DNA of 64,000 bases from Rhizobium tumorigenes. GTDB lineage: Bacteria > Pseudomonadota > Alphaproteobacteria > Rhizobiales > Rhizobiaceae. Location: assembly GCF_003240565.2 (NCBI RefSeq), contig NZ_CP117255.1, positions 62,001 through 126,000 on the forward strand. The letters are read 5' to 3'. The position numbers were made by a program, and so were the translations under genes. Under the pieces are notes generated by a model. It made no database searches. It saw only the letters and a program-made list of their open reading frames with translations, and was not told where the DNA came from. Of the stretch, positions 1-8,770 are shown one piece after another. The first letter of the stretch is position 1. Each line of letters starts with the position of its first letter.

Positions 1-17
1 GCCTATTCAATTGACGA

Positions 18-875
18 TCAATCGCGCAAAAGTTCGTTGATACCGGTCTTCGAGCGCGTCTGCGCATCGACGCGCTTGACGATGACGGCGCAGTAGAGGC
101 CGGGACCGGGCTGGCCGTTTGCCATCGGCTTGGCTGCCGGCAGCGATCCGGCCACGACGACGGAGTAGGGGGGCACTTCGCCATAGGTGATATCGCCGGT
201 GGCGCGATCGACAATCTTCGTCGACTTGCCGATGAATACGCCCATGCCGAGCACGGATCCCTCGCGGACGATGCAGCCCTCGACCACTTCAGAGCGGGCG
301 CCGATGAAGCAGTTGTCCTCGATGATCGTCGGACCGGCCTGCATGGGCTCCAGCACGCCGCCAATGCCGACGCCGCCGGAAAGATGGACATGTTTGCCGA
401 TCTGGGCGCAGGAGCCGACCGTCGCCCAGGCGTCAACCATGGTGCCTTCGCCGACATAGGCGCCGAGATTGACAAAGGACGGCATCAGGATGGCATTTGG
501 GGCGATATAGGCCGAACGCCGTACGACGCAGTTCGGTACGGCGCGGATGCCTGCTTCGCGGAAGCGGTTTTCTCCCCAGCCTTCGAACTTCGAGGGGACC
601 TTGTCCCACCAGGTCGCACCGCCGGCACCGCCCTCTATGAGCGTCATGTCGTTGAGGCGGAAGGATAGCAGCACCGCCTTCTTCAGCCACTGGTTGACTG
701 TCCAGACGCCATCGGCACCGCGTTCCGCAACACGCACCTTGCCACCGTCGAGCAGGGTCAGCGCCGTGTCGACCGCATCGCGGATTTCGCCTGACGTCGA
801 GAGGTTGACGCTGTCGCGCGCGTCGAACGCCGCTTCGATGGTCTTTTCAAGCGAGGCAAGATCGGTGGCGCTCAT
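18..875 (-). CDS. dapD: Tetrahydrodipicolinate N-succinyltransferase
   Basis: Cytosolic enzyme of the succinylase branch of lysine and diaminopimelate synthesis; it transfers succinyl from succinyl-CoA to tetrahydrodipicolinate. The protein is 285 aa. An N-terminal helical part is followed by left-handed beta-helix hexapeptide repeats (about residues 110-260), including [10 protein letters not shown] and GVFIGKST. The ATG at 875 opens [11 protein letters not shown], the usual DapD start. The frame is open for 43 more codons upstream, but that stretch does not resemble the family and is probably leader. It lies at the end of the minus-strand block that also holds argB and the HAD nucleotidase, though other genes now separate them. 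The LOG gene is divergent. Confidence 0.95.
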   Translation of the reverse strand: MSATDLASLEKTIEAAFDARDSVNLSTSGEIRDAVDTALTLLDGGKVRVAERGADGVWTVNQWLKKAVLLSFRLNDMTLIEGGAGGATWWDKVPSKFEGWGENRFREAGIRAVPNCVVRRSAYIAPNAILMPSFVNLGAYVGEGTMVDAWATVGSCAQIGKHVHLSGGVGIGGVLEPMQAGPTIIEDNCFIGARSEVVEGCIVREGSVLGMGVFIGKSTKIVDRATGDITYGEVPPYSVVVAGSLPAAKPMANGQPGPGLYCAVIVKRVDAQTRSKTGINELLRD

Positions 876-1095
876 GACAATTCCTTGAACATCTGTGGAT
901 TTCGTCCCGGCCGGTGGATCATTCGCAGATGTGATCGCTCGGCCGGTGATCTGCTCTACAACAGCCGTCCCGGAAATGGAATGATCTTTCCTGCCGCATT
1001 GCATCTGGATCGGGCGCCCGATCGCGGCCTATCTGGAGATGCGGAGGCTGCGCCGATTCGGGCTGTGGTCCCATCGGCTTATGGAAGGCAAGACA

Positions 1096-1956
1096 ATGGC
1101 TAAAGGCAGGAACGGCAAGCTGCGGCGCAAGGACGGCGTCTGGGATCCGCTGAAGACCAGCGGCGCCGACAAGACCCGCGCCGAAGCCATTCCGAAGACC
1201 CCGCAGTCGCTGTCGCCATCCTACAGGCTTGCCTATGCCGACGAGGATTTCCTCTGCCGCGAGGAATTACGGCCGGTCCGGCTGCAACTGGAGCTGATGA
1301 AGACAGAAATGGAGCTCACCGAGCGCGGCATCAAGTCGACTGTGGTGATGTTCGGAGGCGCCCGCATCCCGGCGCCCGGCCAGAGCGCCTGGGCCGCGCG
1401 CAACGATGTCCAGCGCGCCAATTTAGAGGCTGCGTCTGTCTACTACGAGGAGGCCCGCAAGTTCGCCAGGCTATGCGCCCGGTATTCGGCAGTCTCAGGT
1501 TTTCACGAATATGTCGTCGTCACCGGCGGCGGCCCGGGTGTCATGGAAGCGGGAAACCGCGGCGCGTCGGAGGAGGGCGCGCCATCGATCGGCCTCAACA
1601 TCGTCCTGCCGCACGAACAGGCACCGAACCCCTATGTCACCCCGGAGCTCAGCTTCAATTTTCACTACTTTGCGATCCGGAAGATGCATTTCATGCTGCG
1701 TGCCAAGGCCATCGCCGTCTTTCCCGGCGGTTTCGGCACGCTCGACGAATTTTTCGAATGCCTGACCCTGATCCAGACCGGCCGCATGGCCCGCCTGCCG
1801 CTGATCCTGTTCGGTGAAGCCTTCTGGCGCAAGATCATCAATTTCGACGCACTTGCCGAGTTTGGCACGATTGCCCCCGACGACGTCAACCTGATCAGCT
1901 TCGTCGATACAGCCGAAGCCGCATGGAAGATTGTCAGCGATTTTTATGAGCATTGA
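1096..1956 (+). CDS. LOG family (TIGR00730-type) Rossmann-fold protein
   Basis: Putative cytokinin-riboside-monophosphate phosphoribohydrolase or related nucleotide N-glycosidase. The protein is 286 aa, longer than plant-type LOG (about 200 aa) and like the long bacterial class. A GGGPGVMEA motif lies near residue 145 and the diagnostic PGGFGTLDE motif near residue 210. The ATG at 1096 is chosen because GGAAGG sits 7 nt upstream; an upstream in-frame ATG at 1081 overlaps that ribosome site. The N-terminal 40 residues are basic and poorly conserved-looking. It is divergent from dapD, sharing a 220-bp gap in which I see no clear promoter. Family assignment is firm; the actual substrate is inferred. 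Confidence 0.85.
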   Translation: MAKGRNGKLRRKDGVWDPLKTSGADKTRAEAIPKTPQSLSPSYRLAYADEDFLCREELRPVRLQLELMKTEMELTERGIKSTVVMFGGARIPAPGQSAWAARNDVQRANLEAASVYYEEARKFARLCARYSAVSGFHEYVVVTGGGPGVMEAGNRGASEEGAPSIGLNIVLPHEQAPNPYVTPELSFNFHYFAIRKMHFMLRAKAIAVFPGGFGTLDEFFECLTLIQTGRMARLPLILFGEAFWRKIINFDALAEFGTIAPDDVNLISFVDTAEAAWKIVSDFYEH

Positions 1957-2277
1957 GGAAGGTAAGGGAGACATCGCAATGAATTCAATTTGTCCGCCGA
2001 TCACCGCATAGGCTTCAAGGGGCAGGAGGTTGGCAAACGGGGGTGGAAAAAAGACAGGTAAAGTTCTTTGACGCATAACGACATGAGCATCTAACAGGGA
2101 CGGTATGTGTGGACTGCTTGACTTAAAGTTATGCGGCTCTGAAGGCTTTAATGGCGTATCGCGTCATCTGCTTCGGTAGTGGATTTTCTCTCTGGCAATG
2201 GGGGCCCCATCAAAGAACACGTCTTTCGAGCAGGCGGGCTTTTGGAGGCTACGGAGTGGCATGCAATCGTTGCCCTA
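1957..2277. other. Intergenic gap between convergent genes
   Basis: This 321-bp stretch lies between the ends of the LOG and phosphotransferase genes. I find no tRNA, clear terminator or ribosome-site-supported ORF. A short open frame near 2187-2293 runs into the phosphotransferase 3' end but lacks a start and ribosome site. Confidence 0.5.
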
Positions 2278-3234
2278 CTAGAGCAAAAGCCCTAGCCTTG
2301 CGAGTGTATGTCGTGACTGCTGGCACAGAGGCTTATTATCGCGATCGCGATAGTAGCTGAGAGCGATCACCGCTCCATAGAGAGCCCAGCCTTTGGCGCG
2401 ACGCCATTCACTGTCATCGAGCTCCAGCACCTCTCGGAATAGTTGGCAAGCCGAGGGATCCACCCAGGACCAGGCTGACGCGTAGTCCGCCGCAGGATCG
2501 CCAATTGCTGACAAACCCCAGTCGATAACGGCGGACAGCCTACCCTCCTTCGTAAGCAGATTGTCGGCCTTGAGATCGCCGTGCAGCCATAGGGGAGAAG
2601 GGTGGCACCTTTCGGCGGTTGCGGAAGTCCACATGTCCAATGCCGCCACCGTATCGATTTCGTCGGACAGCATCTCGATGGCCGGAGCCGTGATGCCAGT
2701 CATCTCCGCAAGAGGGACGCCGCGCCTGTTGTTCAGCGTTCCCGCGCGGGGAGCGCCTTCGGTTGCTTTCAGTTGGAGCGCTCTGAGGAAGCCTGCCAGA
2801 GCCATGGCGGCCTCACGGGTATCGCTGACATTCTCAGGCGTTGCGGCCTTGCCGTCGATCCAGTCGTAGATGCCAAATTCATAGCCGGCTCCAACGCCTC
2901 GGTAACGTACCGTCGGGATCTCAAGGGGGAGGTTGGCAAGGTGCGGTAGCCAGTCCAGTTCCTGGCAAAGCAGCGCTACAGCGGCTTGCCTGATCGGGAT
3001 CCTGAGAACGAGTTCGTCACCAAGGCGAAAAAGTGCGTTGTCCGTGCCGGATGAGTGAACGCGGGTAATGGGCAAGTCGGCCCACTGTGGCACCTGATCC
3101 GACAGCAGTTTACGGATCACGGTCTGGTCGATCGCAAAATCTGGAATATCAAAGAACACATTATACGACGGTTTCTGTGAAACCGGAATGACGCGGGAGA
3201 ACGACGACGAACGTACGGCGGCCGATCGTTGCAC
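2278..3234 (-). CDS. Aminoglycoside phosphotransferase (APH) family protein
   Basis: Kinase-like small-molecule phosphotransferase of 318 aa. The catalytic loop reads HGDLKADN (about residues 218-225), followed by the metal-binding VIDWG (about 236-239), both in the order and spacing of the APH fold. The substrate is unknown; family membership does not show that it gives drug resistance. The start is GTG at 3234. There is no in-frame ATG nearby, so the N-terminus is uncertain by up to about 18 residues. It begins only 25 bp past the strong terminator of the EF-hand gene on the same strand, so it needs its own promoter, which I cannot place. It looks like an insertion into a conserved block. 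Confidence 0.8.
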   Translation of the reverse strand: MQRSAAVRSSSFSRVIPVSQKPSYNVFFDIPDFAIDQTVIRKLLSDQVPQWADLPITRVHSSGTDNALFRLGDELVLRIPIRQAAVALLCQELDWLPHLANLPLEIPTVRYRGVGAGYEFGIYDWIDGKAATPENVSDTREAAMALAGFLRALQLKATEGAPRAGTLNNRRGVPLAEMTGITAPAIEMLSDEIDTVAALDMWTSATAERCHPSPLWLHGDLKADNLLTKEGRLSAVIDWGLSAIGDPAADYASAWSWVDPSACQLFREVLELDDSEWRRAKGWALYGAVIALSYYRDRDNKPLCQQSRHTLARLGLLL

Positions 3235-3258
3235 GGTTGTCGTAGCTCAAACCTCTAC

Positions 3259-3296
3259 AAAAAAGCCCGCCATCGCAAGACTGCGAGGCGGGCTTT
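3259..3296 (-). terminator. Rho-independent terminator of the EF-hand gene
   Basis: Ten-base arms AAAGCCCGCC (3262-3271) and GGCGGGCTTT (3287-3296) enclose an inner TCGCA/TGCGA stem. On the minus strand it runs into a T stretch. It lies 28 bp past the stop of the EF-hand gene. Confidence 0.9.
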
Positions 3297-3324
3297 CGTT
3301 TGTCCTGGGAGGACGTTTCGTTCC

Positions 3325-3936
3325 TTACAGGAGCGGCATCTTCGGCATGTCGTCGAGCGCGATGAAGCCGTCGTGGTTGCGGTCCATGCGGTCGAAGAGC
3401 TTCGCCATGGCGGCTTCGGCTTCAGCCTTGCTGATCTGGCCGTTCTGGTCGGTGTCGATGCGTTTGAACAACATCTCGCCCATCATGCCGCCGCGCATGC
3501 CCTTGCCATGGCGACCTTCGCCGCGTGGGCCGTCCTTGCTGTCACGCGGAGGCTTGCCGCCTTCGTCATCGTTCATCGCCTCGTCGGGCTTTGCCTTGTC
3601 CTTGTTGTCTTCCATCATCTTCTTGCGCTCTTCCCACATCGCCTTCATCTGGGTCTCGCGGTACTCGCGGTATTCACCGGGGGTGATGGAGCCATCCTTG
3701 TTGGTGTCGATGGCATCGAACAGCTTGTCGGCGCCGGCTGTCGCTTCGTCCTTGGAGATCTTCATGTCGCCGTTGGTGTCGAACTGCTGCAACATGCGCA
3801 CGAAGATGACTTCAGGGGGAACACGCGCGCCGTGGCGTCCACCCATGTGATGGCCGTTGGCTGCAAAAGTTGCCGCCGCGCCGCCAAGGAGGAGGGTCGC
3901 GGACATTGCCGTAATGAGAATTTTCTTCCCGATCAT
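3325..3936 (-). CDS. Secreted EF-hand calcium-binding protein
   Basis: Exported, probably periplasmic, calcium-binding protein of 203 aa. Residues 1-25 form a signal peptide ending at ATFA. Four EF-hand loops are visible as two pairs: DTNGDMKISKDE (about 53-64) and DTNKDGSITPGE (about 77-88), then DTDQNGQISKAE (about 159-170) and DRNHDGFIALDD (about 184-195). A charged Lys/Asp/Glu/Gly-rich linker separates the pairs. The ATG at 3936 has AAAGGAAA upstream; a longer frame to 3972 has a non-signal-like beginning. Single-gene unit with its own terminator. Role unknown: calcium buffering or signalling at the envelope is inference. Confidence 0.85.
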   Translation of the reverse strand: MIGKKILITAMSATLLLGGAAATFAANGHHMGGRHGARVPPEVIFVRMLQQFDTNGDMKISKDEATAGADKLFDAIDTNKDGSITPGEYREYRETQMKAMWEERKKMMEDNKDKAKPDEAMNDDEGGKPPRDSKDGPRGEGRHGKGMRGGMMGEMLFKRIDTDQNGQISKAEAEAAMAKLFDRMDRNHDGFIALDDMPKMPLL

Positions 3937-4050
3937 TGGGTGTTTCCTTTGGTTGCCGTGGTAACAATTCAAAGGTAGGGCGGCGAACCCGAAACACCCA
4001 ATTAAACATCGGTAAGATGGATGAAACTTTTGTAATTAAAGCAGTTTTCG

Positions 4051-4755
4051 TCAGACGAGTGCCGACAGGAATGCTGTCAGATCGTCCGTGATGTAGTCGA
4101 TATGCTGGTCGTCGTCGCTGTGGCGCTCCCACCACTCGGTGAAACTGCCTTCGACATTCTGCGGCACCAACAGCACGGTCTTCATGCCCAGTGCCTTCGG
4201 CACAGTCAGGTTGCGCGGCAGGTCTTCGAACATGGCAGCGTTCTGCGTGTCGATCTTGTGCAGGCTGGCAAATTTGTCATAGGTGCCGGCAGCCGGTTTC
4301 GGCAGATAGTCGGCCGCGACGATATCGAAGATGTCGTCGAAATGGTCGAGGATGCCAAGCGCTCCGGCGGTATCCTGCGCATGCTTGACGCTGCCGTTCG
4401 TGAAGATGAACTTTCTACCAGGCAGCGCCTTGATGGCGGCGGCAAGCGCCGGCTGCGGCGTAAGCCCGGTGTAGTCGATCGCGTGCGCCTTTTCGAGAAA
4501 GTCGTCGGGATTGACGCCGTGATGCAGCATCAGCCCCTGCAGCGTCGTGCCGTGCTCAAGGTAATACTGCTTCTGCAGCTTGCGGGCCGAAGTCCTGTCC
4601 GTCTGCAGGAGATCCGCGACATAGCTCGTCATGTTGACATCGACCTGAGAAAACAGGTCGACATTGTGCGGGTAGAGCGTGTTGTCGAGATCGAATACCC
4701 AATCACGGATATCAGCGAAATCGGCGGCAGCGGGCATGTTTCTTGGCTGTGTCAT
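4051..4755 (-). CDS. HAD-family pyrimidine 5'-nucleotidase
   Basis: Cytosolic phosphatase of the HAD superfamily, SDT1/PHM8-like subfamily (pyrimidine nucleotidase), 234 aa. Motif I is FDLDNTLYP with the nucleophile and acid Asp at residues 22 and 24; motif II is FTNGS; motif III/IV includes FEDLPRN. The ATG at 4755 has AAGGACGG upstream; the frame remains open to 4797. It lies 51 bp downstream of argB on the same strand and is probably cotranscribed, an arrangement common in Rhizobiales. Substrate preference is inferred from the subfamily. Confidence 0.85.
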   Translation of the reverse strand: MTQPRNMPAAADFADIRDWVFDLDNTLYPHNVDLFSQVDVNMTSYVADLLQTDRTSARKLQKQYYLEHGTTLQGLMLHHGVNPDDFLEKAHAIDYTGLTPQPALAAAIKALPGRKFIFTNGSVKHAQDTAGALGILDHFDDIFDIVAADYLPKPAAGTYDKFASLHKIDTQNAAMFEDLPRNLTVPKALGMKTVLLVPQNVEGSFTEWWERHSDDDQHIDYITDDLTAFLSALV

Positions 4756-4806
4756 GGCCGTCCTTATGCCACGCACAAGCCTGCCGGCAAACCGCATTTA
4801 TCGTGA

Positions 4807-5694
4807 TCAGGGAATGATCAGCGTGCCGGCGCCATGTTCCGTGAAGATTTCGAGCAGCACCGAATGGGCGGTCTTGCCATTGAGGATGACGACACCCTGG
4901 ACGCCGGCCTGGATCGCCTCGATGCAGGTCTCCACCTTGGGGATCATGCCGCCGGAAATCGTACCGTCCTTGATCAAAGCCTGGGCCTGGGCCACCGTCA
5001 GTTCCTTGATCAGTTCCTTGTTCTTGTCCAGCACGCCTGGAACGTCGGTCAGGAACAGCAGGCGCGTCGCATTCAGCGCGCCGGCGATAGCGCCGGCAAA
5101 TGTATCCGCGTTGATGTTATACGTGGCGCCATCGCGACCGGGGGCGACCGGGGCGATGACCGGGATCATCTCCGACTTGGCGAGCAGGTCGAGCAGCGTC
5201 CGGTCAACCTCTACGACCTCGCCGACGAAGCCCAGATCCAGCACCCGCTCGATATGGGAGTCCGGATCGATAATGGTCTTTTTGGCCTTTTCGGCAAACA
5301 CCATGTTGCCGTCCTTGCCGCAAAGGCCGATTGCCCATTCGCCGGTCTGGTTGATGAGAGCGACGATTTCCTTGTTGATCGAGCCGGCGAGCACCATTTC
5401 GACGATCTCGACCGTTTTCCGGTCGGTCACGCGCAGCCCGCCTTCGAATTTCGATTCGATGCCCATCTTCGTCAGCATCGCACCGATCTGCGGGCCGCCG
5501 CCGTGCACGACGATCGGGTTGACGCCGGACTGCTTGAGAAGGGCGATATCAGCGGCAAACGCCTTGCCGAGTTCCGCATCGCCCATGGCATGGCCGCCAT
5601 ATTTCACCACGATCGTCTTGTTTTCGTAGCGCTGCATGAACGGCAGGGCTTTAGCCAGCAGGCGTGCCTGCAGTTCGTTTTCGGATTCGGCCAT
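4807..5694 (-). CDS. argB: Acetylglutamate kinase
   Basis: Second step of arginine synthesis: phosphorylates N-acetylglutamate with ATP. The protein is 295 aa, normal length for the family. Visible motifs are [10 protein letters not shown] (phosphate-binding Lys and glycine loop), [12 protein letters not shown] and the C-terminal [10 protein letters not shown]. The start MAESENELQ at 5694 is the only sensible ATG. Its ribosome-binding G-run sits in one arm of a hairpin just upstream (5701-5723). The normal upstream neighbour engB is about 2.3 kb away because the sigma/anti-sigma/fasciclin module is inserted between them. Confidence 0.95.
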   Translation of the reverse strand: MAESENELQARLLAKALPFMQRYENKTIVVKYGGHAMGDAELGKAFAADIALLKQSGVNPIVVHGGGPQIGAMLTKMGIESKFEGGLRVTDRKTVEIVEMVLAGSINKEIVALINQTGEWAIGLCGKDGNMVFAEKAKKTIIDPDSHIERVLDLGFVGEVVEVDRTLLDLLAKSEMIPVIAPVAPGRDGATYNINADTFAGAIAGALNATRLLFLTDVPGVLDKNKELIKELTVAQAQALIKDGTISGGMIPKVETCIEAIQAGVQGVVILNGKTAHSVLLEIFTEHGAGTLIIP

Positions 5695-5700
5695 GACATA

Positions 5701-5727
5701 CCCCGCTGAAATTGTTCGCGGGGTTTT
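5701..5727 (-). promoter_or_regulatory. argB: Hairpin covering the argB ribosome site
   Basis: CCCCGC (5701-5706) and GCGGGG (5718-5723) pair around a 10-nt loop. On the minus strand the G-rich arm nearest argB is also its likely Shine-Dalgarno. Four T residues follow on the plus strand, but no plus-strand gene ends here, so a terminator role is less likely. Confidence 0.4.
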
Positions 5728-5879
5728 ATCTCAAGTTTTTGACAGAGGGAATAACGTCGCGGCGATAAGTTTTGATCGCGAAATCCATCGTAAGGACGAT
5801 GCCTGAAGTGTTATTCGTCTTGCCCGGCCGCTCAAAGATCCTAATATGACGGTATTCGGAACGGGAGCGGGGATCATGG

Positions 5880-6419
5880 ATGGCCACTGACGATATAGCC
5901 ACCCTCGTCAGCCGCGTTGCAATGCGTGACCAGAGTGCGTTTTCCGAACTTTATAAGAAGACAAGCCCGAAACTATTTGCCGTATGTTTGCGTATCCTGA
6001 AGAACAGGACAGATGCGGAGGAAGTTCTTCAGGAAGTCTTCGTCCGGATATGGCAACGTGCAGATCGTTTCGTCGCGTCGGAGAACCCGGCAATGGGATG
6101 GTTGACGTCGATTGCCCGCAACCGATCAATCGACGCCATCCGGGCTCGCAAGCCCGTGGCGGACGAGATCGACGCGGTGTATGATCTGGCTGACAACGAG
6201 CCCGATCCAGAGACGCAGGCTGTCATCAAGGGCGAGGGCAGGCGCATCGATCTCTGCATGGAAACCCTGGAGGACGGCCGTGCTCAGGCAGTTCGAAGTG
6301 CCTACGTCGAGGGACTGAGCTATCAGGAACTCGCCGATCAATATGCAGTGCCTTTGAATACCATGCGCACATGGCTGCGCCGAAGCCTGATCAAACTGAG
6401 AGAGTGCATGGACCGATGA
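5880..6419 (+). CDS. ECF sigma factor (SigK-like)
   Basis: RNA polymerase extracytoplasmic-function sigma factor of 179 aa. Region 2 lies at about residues 15-90 (DAEEVLQEVFVRIW is the core-binding part) and region 4 at about 120-175 (SYQELADQYAVPLNTMRTWLRR is the helix-turn-helix that reads the -35). The ATG at 5880 is preceded by GGAGCGGGG; an overlapping ATG at 5876 is in another frame. Its stop overlaps the anti-sigma start by 4 bp (ATGA), showing translational coupling. The pair with an RskA-like membrane anti-sigma suggests release by an envelope signal. It is transcribed against the flanking housekeeping block. Confidence 0.9.
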   Translation: MATDDIATLVSRVAMRDQSAFSELYKKTSPKLFAVCLRILKNRTDAEEVLQEVFVRIWQRADRFVASENPAMGWLTSIARNRSIDAIRARKPVADEIDAVYDLADNEPDPETQAVIKGEGRRIDLCMETLEDGRAQAVRSAYVEGLSYQELADQYAVPLNTMRTWLRRSLIKLRECMDR

Positions 6420-7138
6420 GTTCACCCGATCAAAGCAAGGGAGGCCGCTCCCGCGACGAGGTACTGGCCGGCGAATACGTGCTGGGTGTTCTGTCGCTGG
6501 AAGACCGGCAGAAGGTCGAGACGCGCATGCGCAGCGATCGCCCCTTCGCGGCGATCGTCAACCGCTGGGAGCAGAACCTTTCGTCCTTCAACGACGAATA
6601 CGAGGCGATCCTGCCTCCGGCATCGGTGTTTCCAAAGGTTGAAAAACGGATTTTCGGCGAACGCTCCAAGCGCCGCGGCGGCGTCTGGAACTCGCTCCCG
6701 GTCTGGCGCGGGCTGACGCTCGCCTCGCTCGTGCTGGCTGCCGGTGCGATTTTCTACGATGCAAACGGTGGTCTGAAGGTCGGGTCCGGCTCCAGACCGA
6801 TGGTGGCCGACCTCGCGGTCCCCGCCAGCGTCAACGGTGCTCTCAATCTGGTTGCCAGCTACGACACATCGAACGGACGATTGAAGATAACGCCGGTCGC
6901 AGCTGCGCAGGCCGAAAAGAAATCGTTGGAGCTGTGGCTGATAGTTGGAAGCGACCCCGCCAAGGCGCTGGGCGTTTTGCCGCAAAGCGGCGAGGGCGAA
7001 ATCGCTGTTCCGGCCAACATGCGCGGCCAGTTTGGCGAAGGCGCCACCATCGCCATCAGCGTCGAGCCCTTCGGCGGTTCGCCATCCGGCGCGCCGACCG
7101 GACCTGTTATCGCTGCGGGTAAAACCCGAAGCCTTTAG
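6416..7138 (+). CDS. Membrane anti-sigma factor (RskA family)
   Basis: Predicted single-pass inner-membrane regulator, 240 aa, that holds the preceding sigma factor. The N-terminal cytoplasmic part (residues 1-95, with GEYVLGVLSLEDR) is the sigma-binding region, a hydrophobic segment lies at about 97-115, and an RskA-type C-terminal domain follows outside. I see no zinc HxxxCxxC motif, so it is not a ZAS-type anti-sigma. The start overlaps the sigma stop. The C-terminus ends in a Gly/Pro-rich segment with a basic tail. Release by proteolysis is known for the RskA family and is inference here. Confidence 0.88.
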   Translation: MSSPDQSKGGRSRDEVLAGEYVLGVLSLEDRQKVETRMRSDRPFAAIVNRWEQNLSSFNDEYEAILPPASVFPKVEKRIFGERSKRRGGVWNSLPVWRGLTLASLVLAAGAIFYDANGGLKVGSGSRPMVADLAVPASVNGALNLVASYDTSNGRLKITPVAAAQAEKKSLELWLIVGSDPAKALGVLPQSGEGEIAVPANMRGQFGEGATIAISVEPFGGSPSGAPTGPVIAAGKTRSL

Positions 7139-7241
7139 CTATCTTGCAGATTGCCGACACCATCCGCCGCGAACCCCCACATTCGCGGCGTTTTCATGGT
7201 TTTAGGTTTTGTTGGCATTCGTTAAAAATCCGCAATCGGCT

Positions 7242-7268
7242 TGAAACTGTTTCCAGGAGCGCTCCGTA
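7242..7268 (+). promoter_or_regulatory. Candidate ECF-type promoter of the fasciclin gene
   Basis: TGAAAC (7242-7247) and CGTA (7265-7268) are separated by 17 nt, matching the general ECF pattern (GAAC-like -35, CGT-like -10). It lies about 80 bp upstream of the fasciclin ATG and just past the sigma/anti-sigma operon. Recognition by that sigma factor is inference. Confidence 0.5.
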
Positions 7269-7346
7269 CTACCAGTGTCCCCGGCAGATAGGGCACAAGC
7301 CCAGGTGAGTTGGATCGGGGATATAAGAGGAAGAGGAATCAGGACC

Positions 7347-7904
7347 ATGATGAAGACAACGCTTCGCATCGCCGCTCTGGCTGTCGCACTGTCCGCTGCC
7401 ACTGGCGCAGCTTACGCCAAGGACCCTATGGTCGGCGGCGCAAAGATGTACGCCTCGAAGAACATCATCGAAAACGCCGTCAACTCGAAAGACCACACGA
7501 CGCTTGTTGCCGCTGTAAAGGCTGCAGGCCTCGTAGAAACGCTGGAAGGCAAAGGCCCTTTCACCGTATTTGCCCCGACCAATGAAGCATTTGCAAAACT
7601 CCCGGCCGGCACGGTCGAAACCCTGCTGAAGCCTGAAAACAAGGCCAAGCTCGTCAAGATCCTCACCTGCCACGTCGTCTCCGGCGACATCATGGCATCC
7701 GCTGTCAAGAAGATGGTCAAGGACGCCGGTGGCGAATACGACATCAAGACTGTCGGCGGCTGCGTGATCAAGGCCATGACAAAGGGCAGCAAGGTTACGC
7801 TGACCGACGAAGCCGGCGGCACCGCCCATGTCACCATCGCCGACGTCAAGCAGTCCAACGGCGAAATCCACGTCATCGACGCAGTTCTGCTGCCGAAGAT
7901 GTAA
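7347..7904 (+). CDS. Secreted fasciclin (FAS1) domain protein
   Basis: Exported protein of 185 aa. A signal peptide (residues 1-24, ending AAYA) is followed by one FAS1 domain at about 42-182, with the conserved [14 protein letters not shown] and the later [10 protein letters not shown] blocks. FAS1 proteins act in adhesion or envelope contact. The ATG at 7347 is followed directly by a second ATG; AGGAA and CAGGA lie upstream. It is separated from the anti-sigma gene by about 200 bp holding a candidate ECF promoter, and is followed by a clear terminator. The gene order sigma, RskA-type anti-sigma, FAS1 protein parallels mycobacterial sigK-rskA, whose targets are FAS1 proteins. Confidence 0.88.
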   Translation: MMKTTLRIAALAVALSAATGAAYAKDPMVGGAKMYASKNIIENAVNSKDHTTLVAAVKAAGLVETLEGKGPFTVFAPTNEAFAKLPAGTVETLLKPENKAKLVKILTCHVVSGDIMASAVKKMVKDAGGEYDIKTVGGCVIKAMTKGSKVTLTDEAGGTAHVTIADVKQSNGEIHVIDAVLLPKM

Positions 7905-7921
7905 TCAACACCGACTTCGAA

Positions 7922-7961
7922 GGGCCGTCGCTCCGGTAATTCACCGCGCGGCGGCCTTTTT
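7922..7961 (+). terminator. Terminator of the fasciclin gene
   Basis: GGCCGTCGC near 7923 pairs with GCGGCGGCC (about 7948-7956, one G-T pair) and is followed by TTTTT. Confidence 0.8.
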
Positions 7962-7982
7962 GCGTTCAGTCACATCAGATGA

Positions 7983-8642
7983 TCAGGCGCCGTAGCCGAC
8001 GGTCTCGATGATCGCCTGGCGTAGGTCGTCCATGCCCTCGTTCTCTTCGGAAGAGGTCGGTATGATGCCTGGGAAGCAGGCCGGGCGCTTGCGGGTCATC
8101 TCGGCGGCCTCCGCAACCACCCGCGGCACGCCGGCGTCCTTGATCTTGTCCGTCTTGGTAAGGACGATCTGGTAGGAAACGGCAGCCTTGTCGAGCAGAG
8201 CCATGACGTCTTCGTCGTTCTTCTTGATGCCATGGCGGGAATCGATCAGCACGTAGACGCGCTTCAGCGTCGCCCGGCCGCGCAGGTAGTCGAACACCAG
8301 CCTCGTCCAGGCATCGACATTGTCCTTGGGTGCCTTCGCATAGCCGTAGCCAGGCATGTCCACAAGCGCCATTGGCGGCAGGTCGCCGGCTTCCCCGGAA
8401 TAGCCGTCGGGCACGAAATAATTGAGTTCCTGGGTCCGCCCCGGCGTGTTCGATGTCCGGGCTAGCCCGTGGTGGCCGACGAGTGCATTGATCAGCGACG
8501 ACTTGCCGACATTCGAGCGTCCGGCAAAGGCAATCTCCGGCGGCCCTTCCGGCGGCAGGAACTTCATCGACGGCACGCCGCGAATGAAGATCCAGGGGCG
8601 GCCGAACAACGGCTTTTCGGTGGGTACGGGTTCTTCGGCCAT
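7983..8642 (-). CDS. engB: Ribosome-biogenesis GTPase EngB/YihA/YsxC
   Basis: Essential-type GTPase in assembly of the large ribosomal subunit; 219 aa. G1 is GRSNVGKSS (residues 41-49), G3 is DMPGYGYA and G4 is TKTD. The ATG at 8642 gives [10 protein letters not shown]; a TTG three codons upstream is less likely. No strong ribosome site is visible. It follows yidC on the same strand, but a terminator separates them, so it may rely on read-through or its own promoter. Confidence 0.93.
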   Translation of the reverse strand: MAEEPVPTEKPLFGRPWIFIRGVPSMKFLPPEGPPEIAFAGRSNVGKSSLINALVGHHGLARTSNTPGRTQELNYFVPDGYSGEAGDLPPMALVDMPGYGYAKAPKDNVDAWTRLVFDYLRGRATLKRVYVLIDSRHGIKKNDEDVMALLDKAAVSYQIVLTKTDKIKDAGVPRVVAEAAEMTRKRPACFPGIIPTSSEENEGMDDLRQAIIETVGYGA

Positions 8643-8731
8643 GGCTCGCAATCGTTTGTTGATGGTTTGGCTTCACGGTTTTGGCAGCCGATGTCAAGAC
8701 TTGCCGCTCTTGGGAAAAAGGCCCCCGCGTT

Positions 8732-8766
8732 GAAAAAGAAAACCCCGGACAGAGCCGGGGTTTTTC
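8732..8766 (-). terminator. Terminator of the rpmH-rnpA-yidC operon
   Basis: Near-symmetric hairpin AAAACCCCGG / CCGGGGTTTT with a 6-nt loop between yidC and engB. An A-rich stretch on the left gives the T-run on the minus strand. It starts within 5 bp of the yidC stop. Confidence 0.88.
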
Positions 8767-8770
8767 AAGG

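Noticed and set aside
2187..2293. Short plus-strand frame reading GGPIKEHVFRAGG... near the phosphotransferase end
   Set aside because: Protein-like composition, but no start codon with ribosome site and it overlaps another gene's 3' end; probably chance or an old remnant.
5701..5727. Plus-strand terminator (hairpin followed by TTTT)
   Set aside because: No plus-strand gene ends before it; an argB leader structure explains it better.
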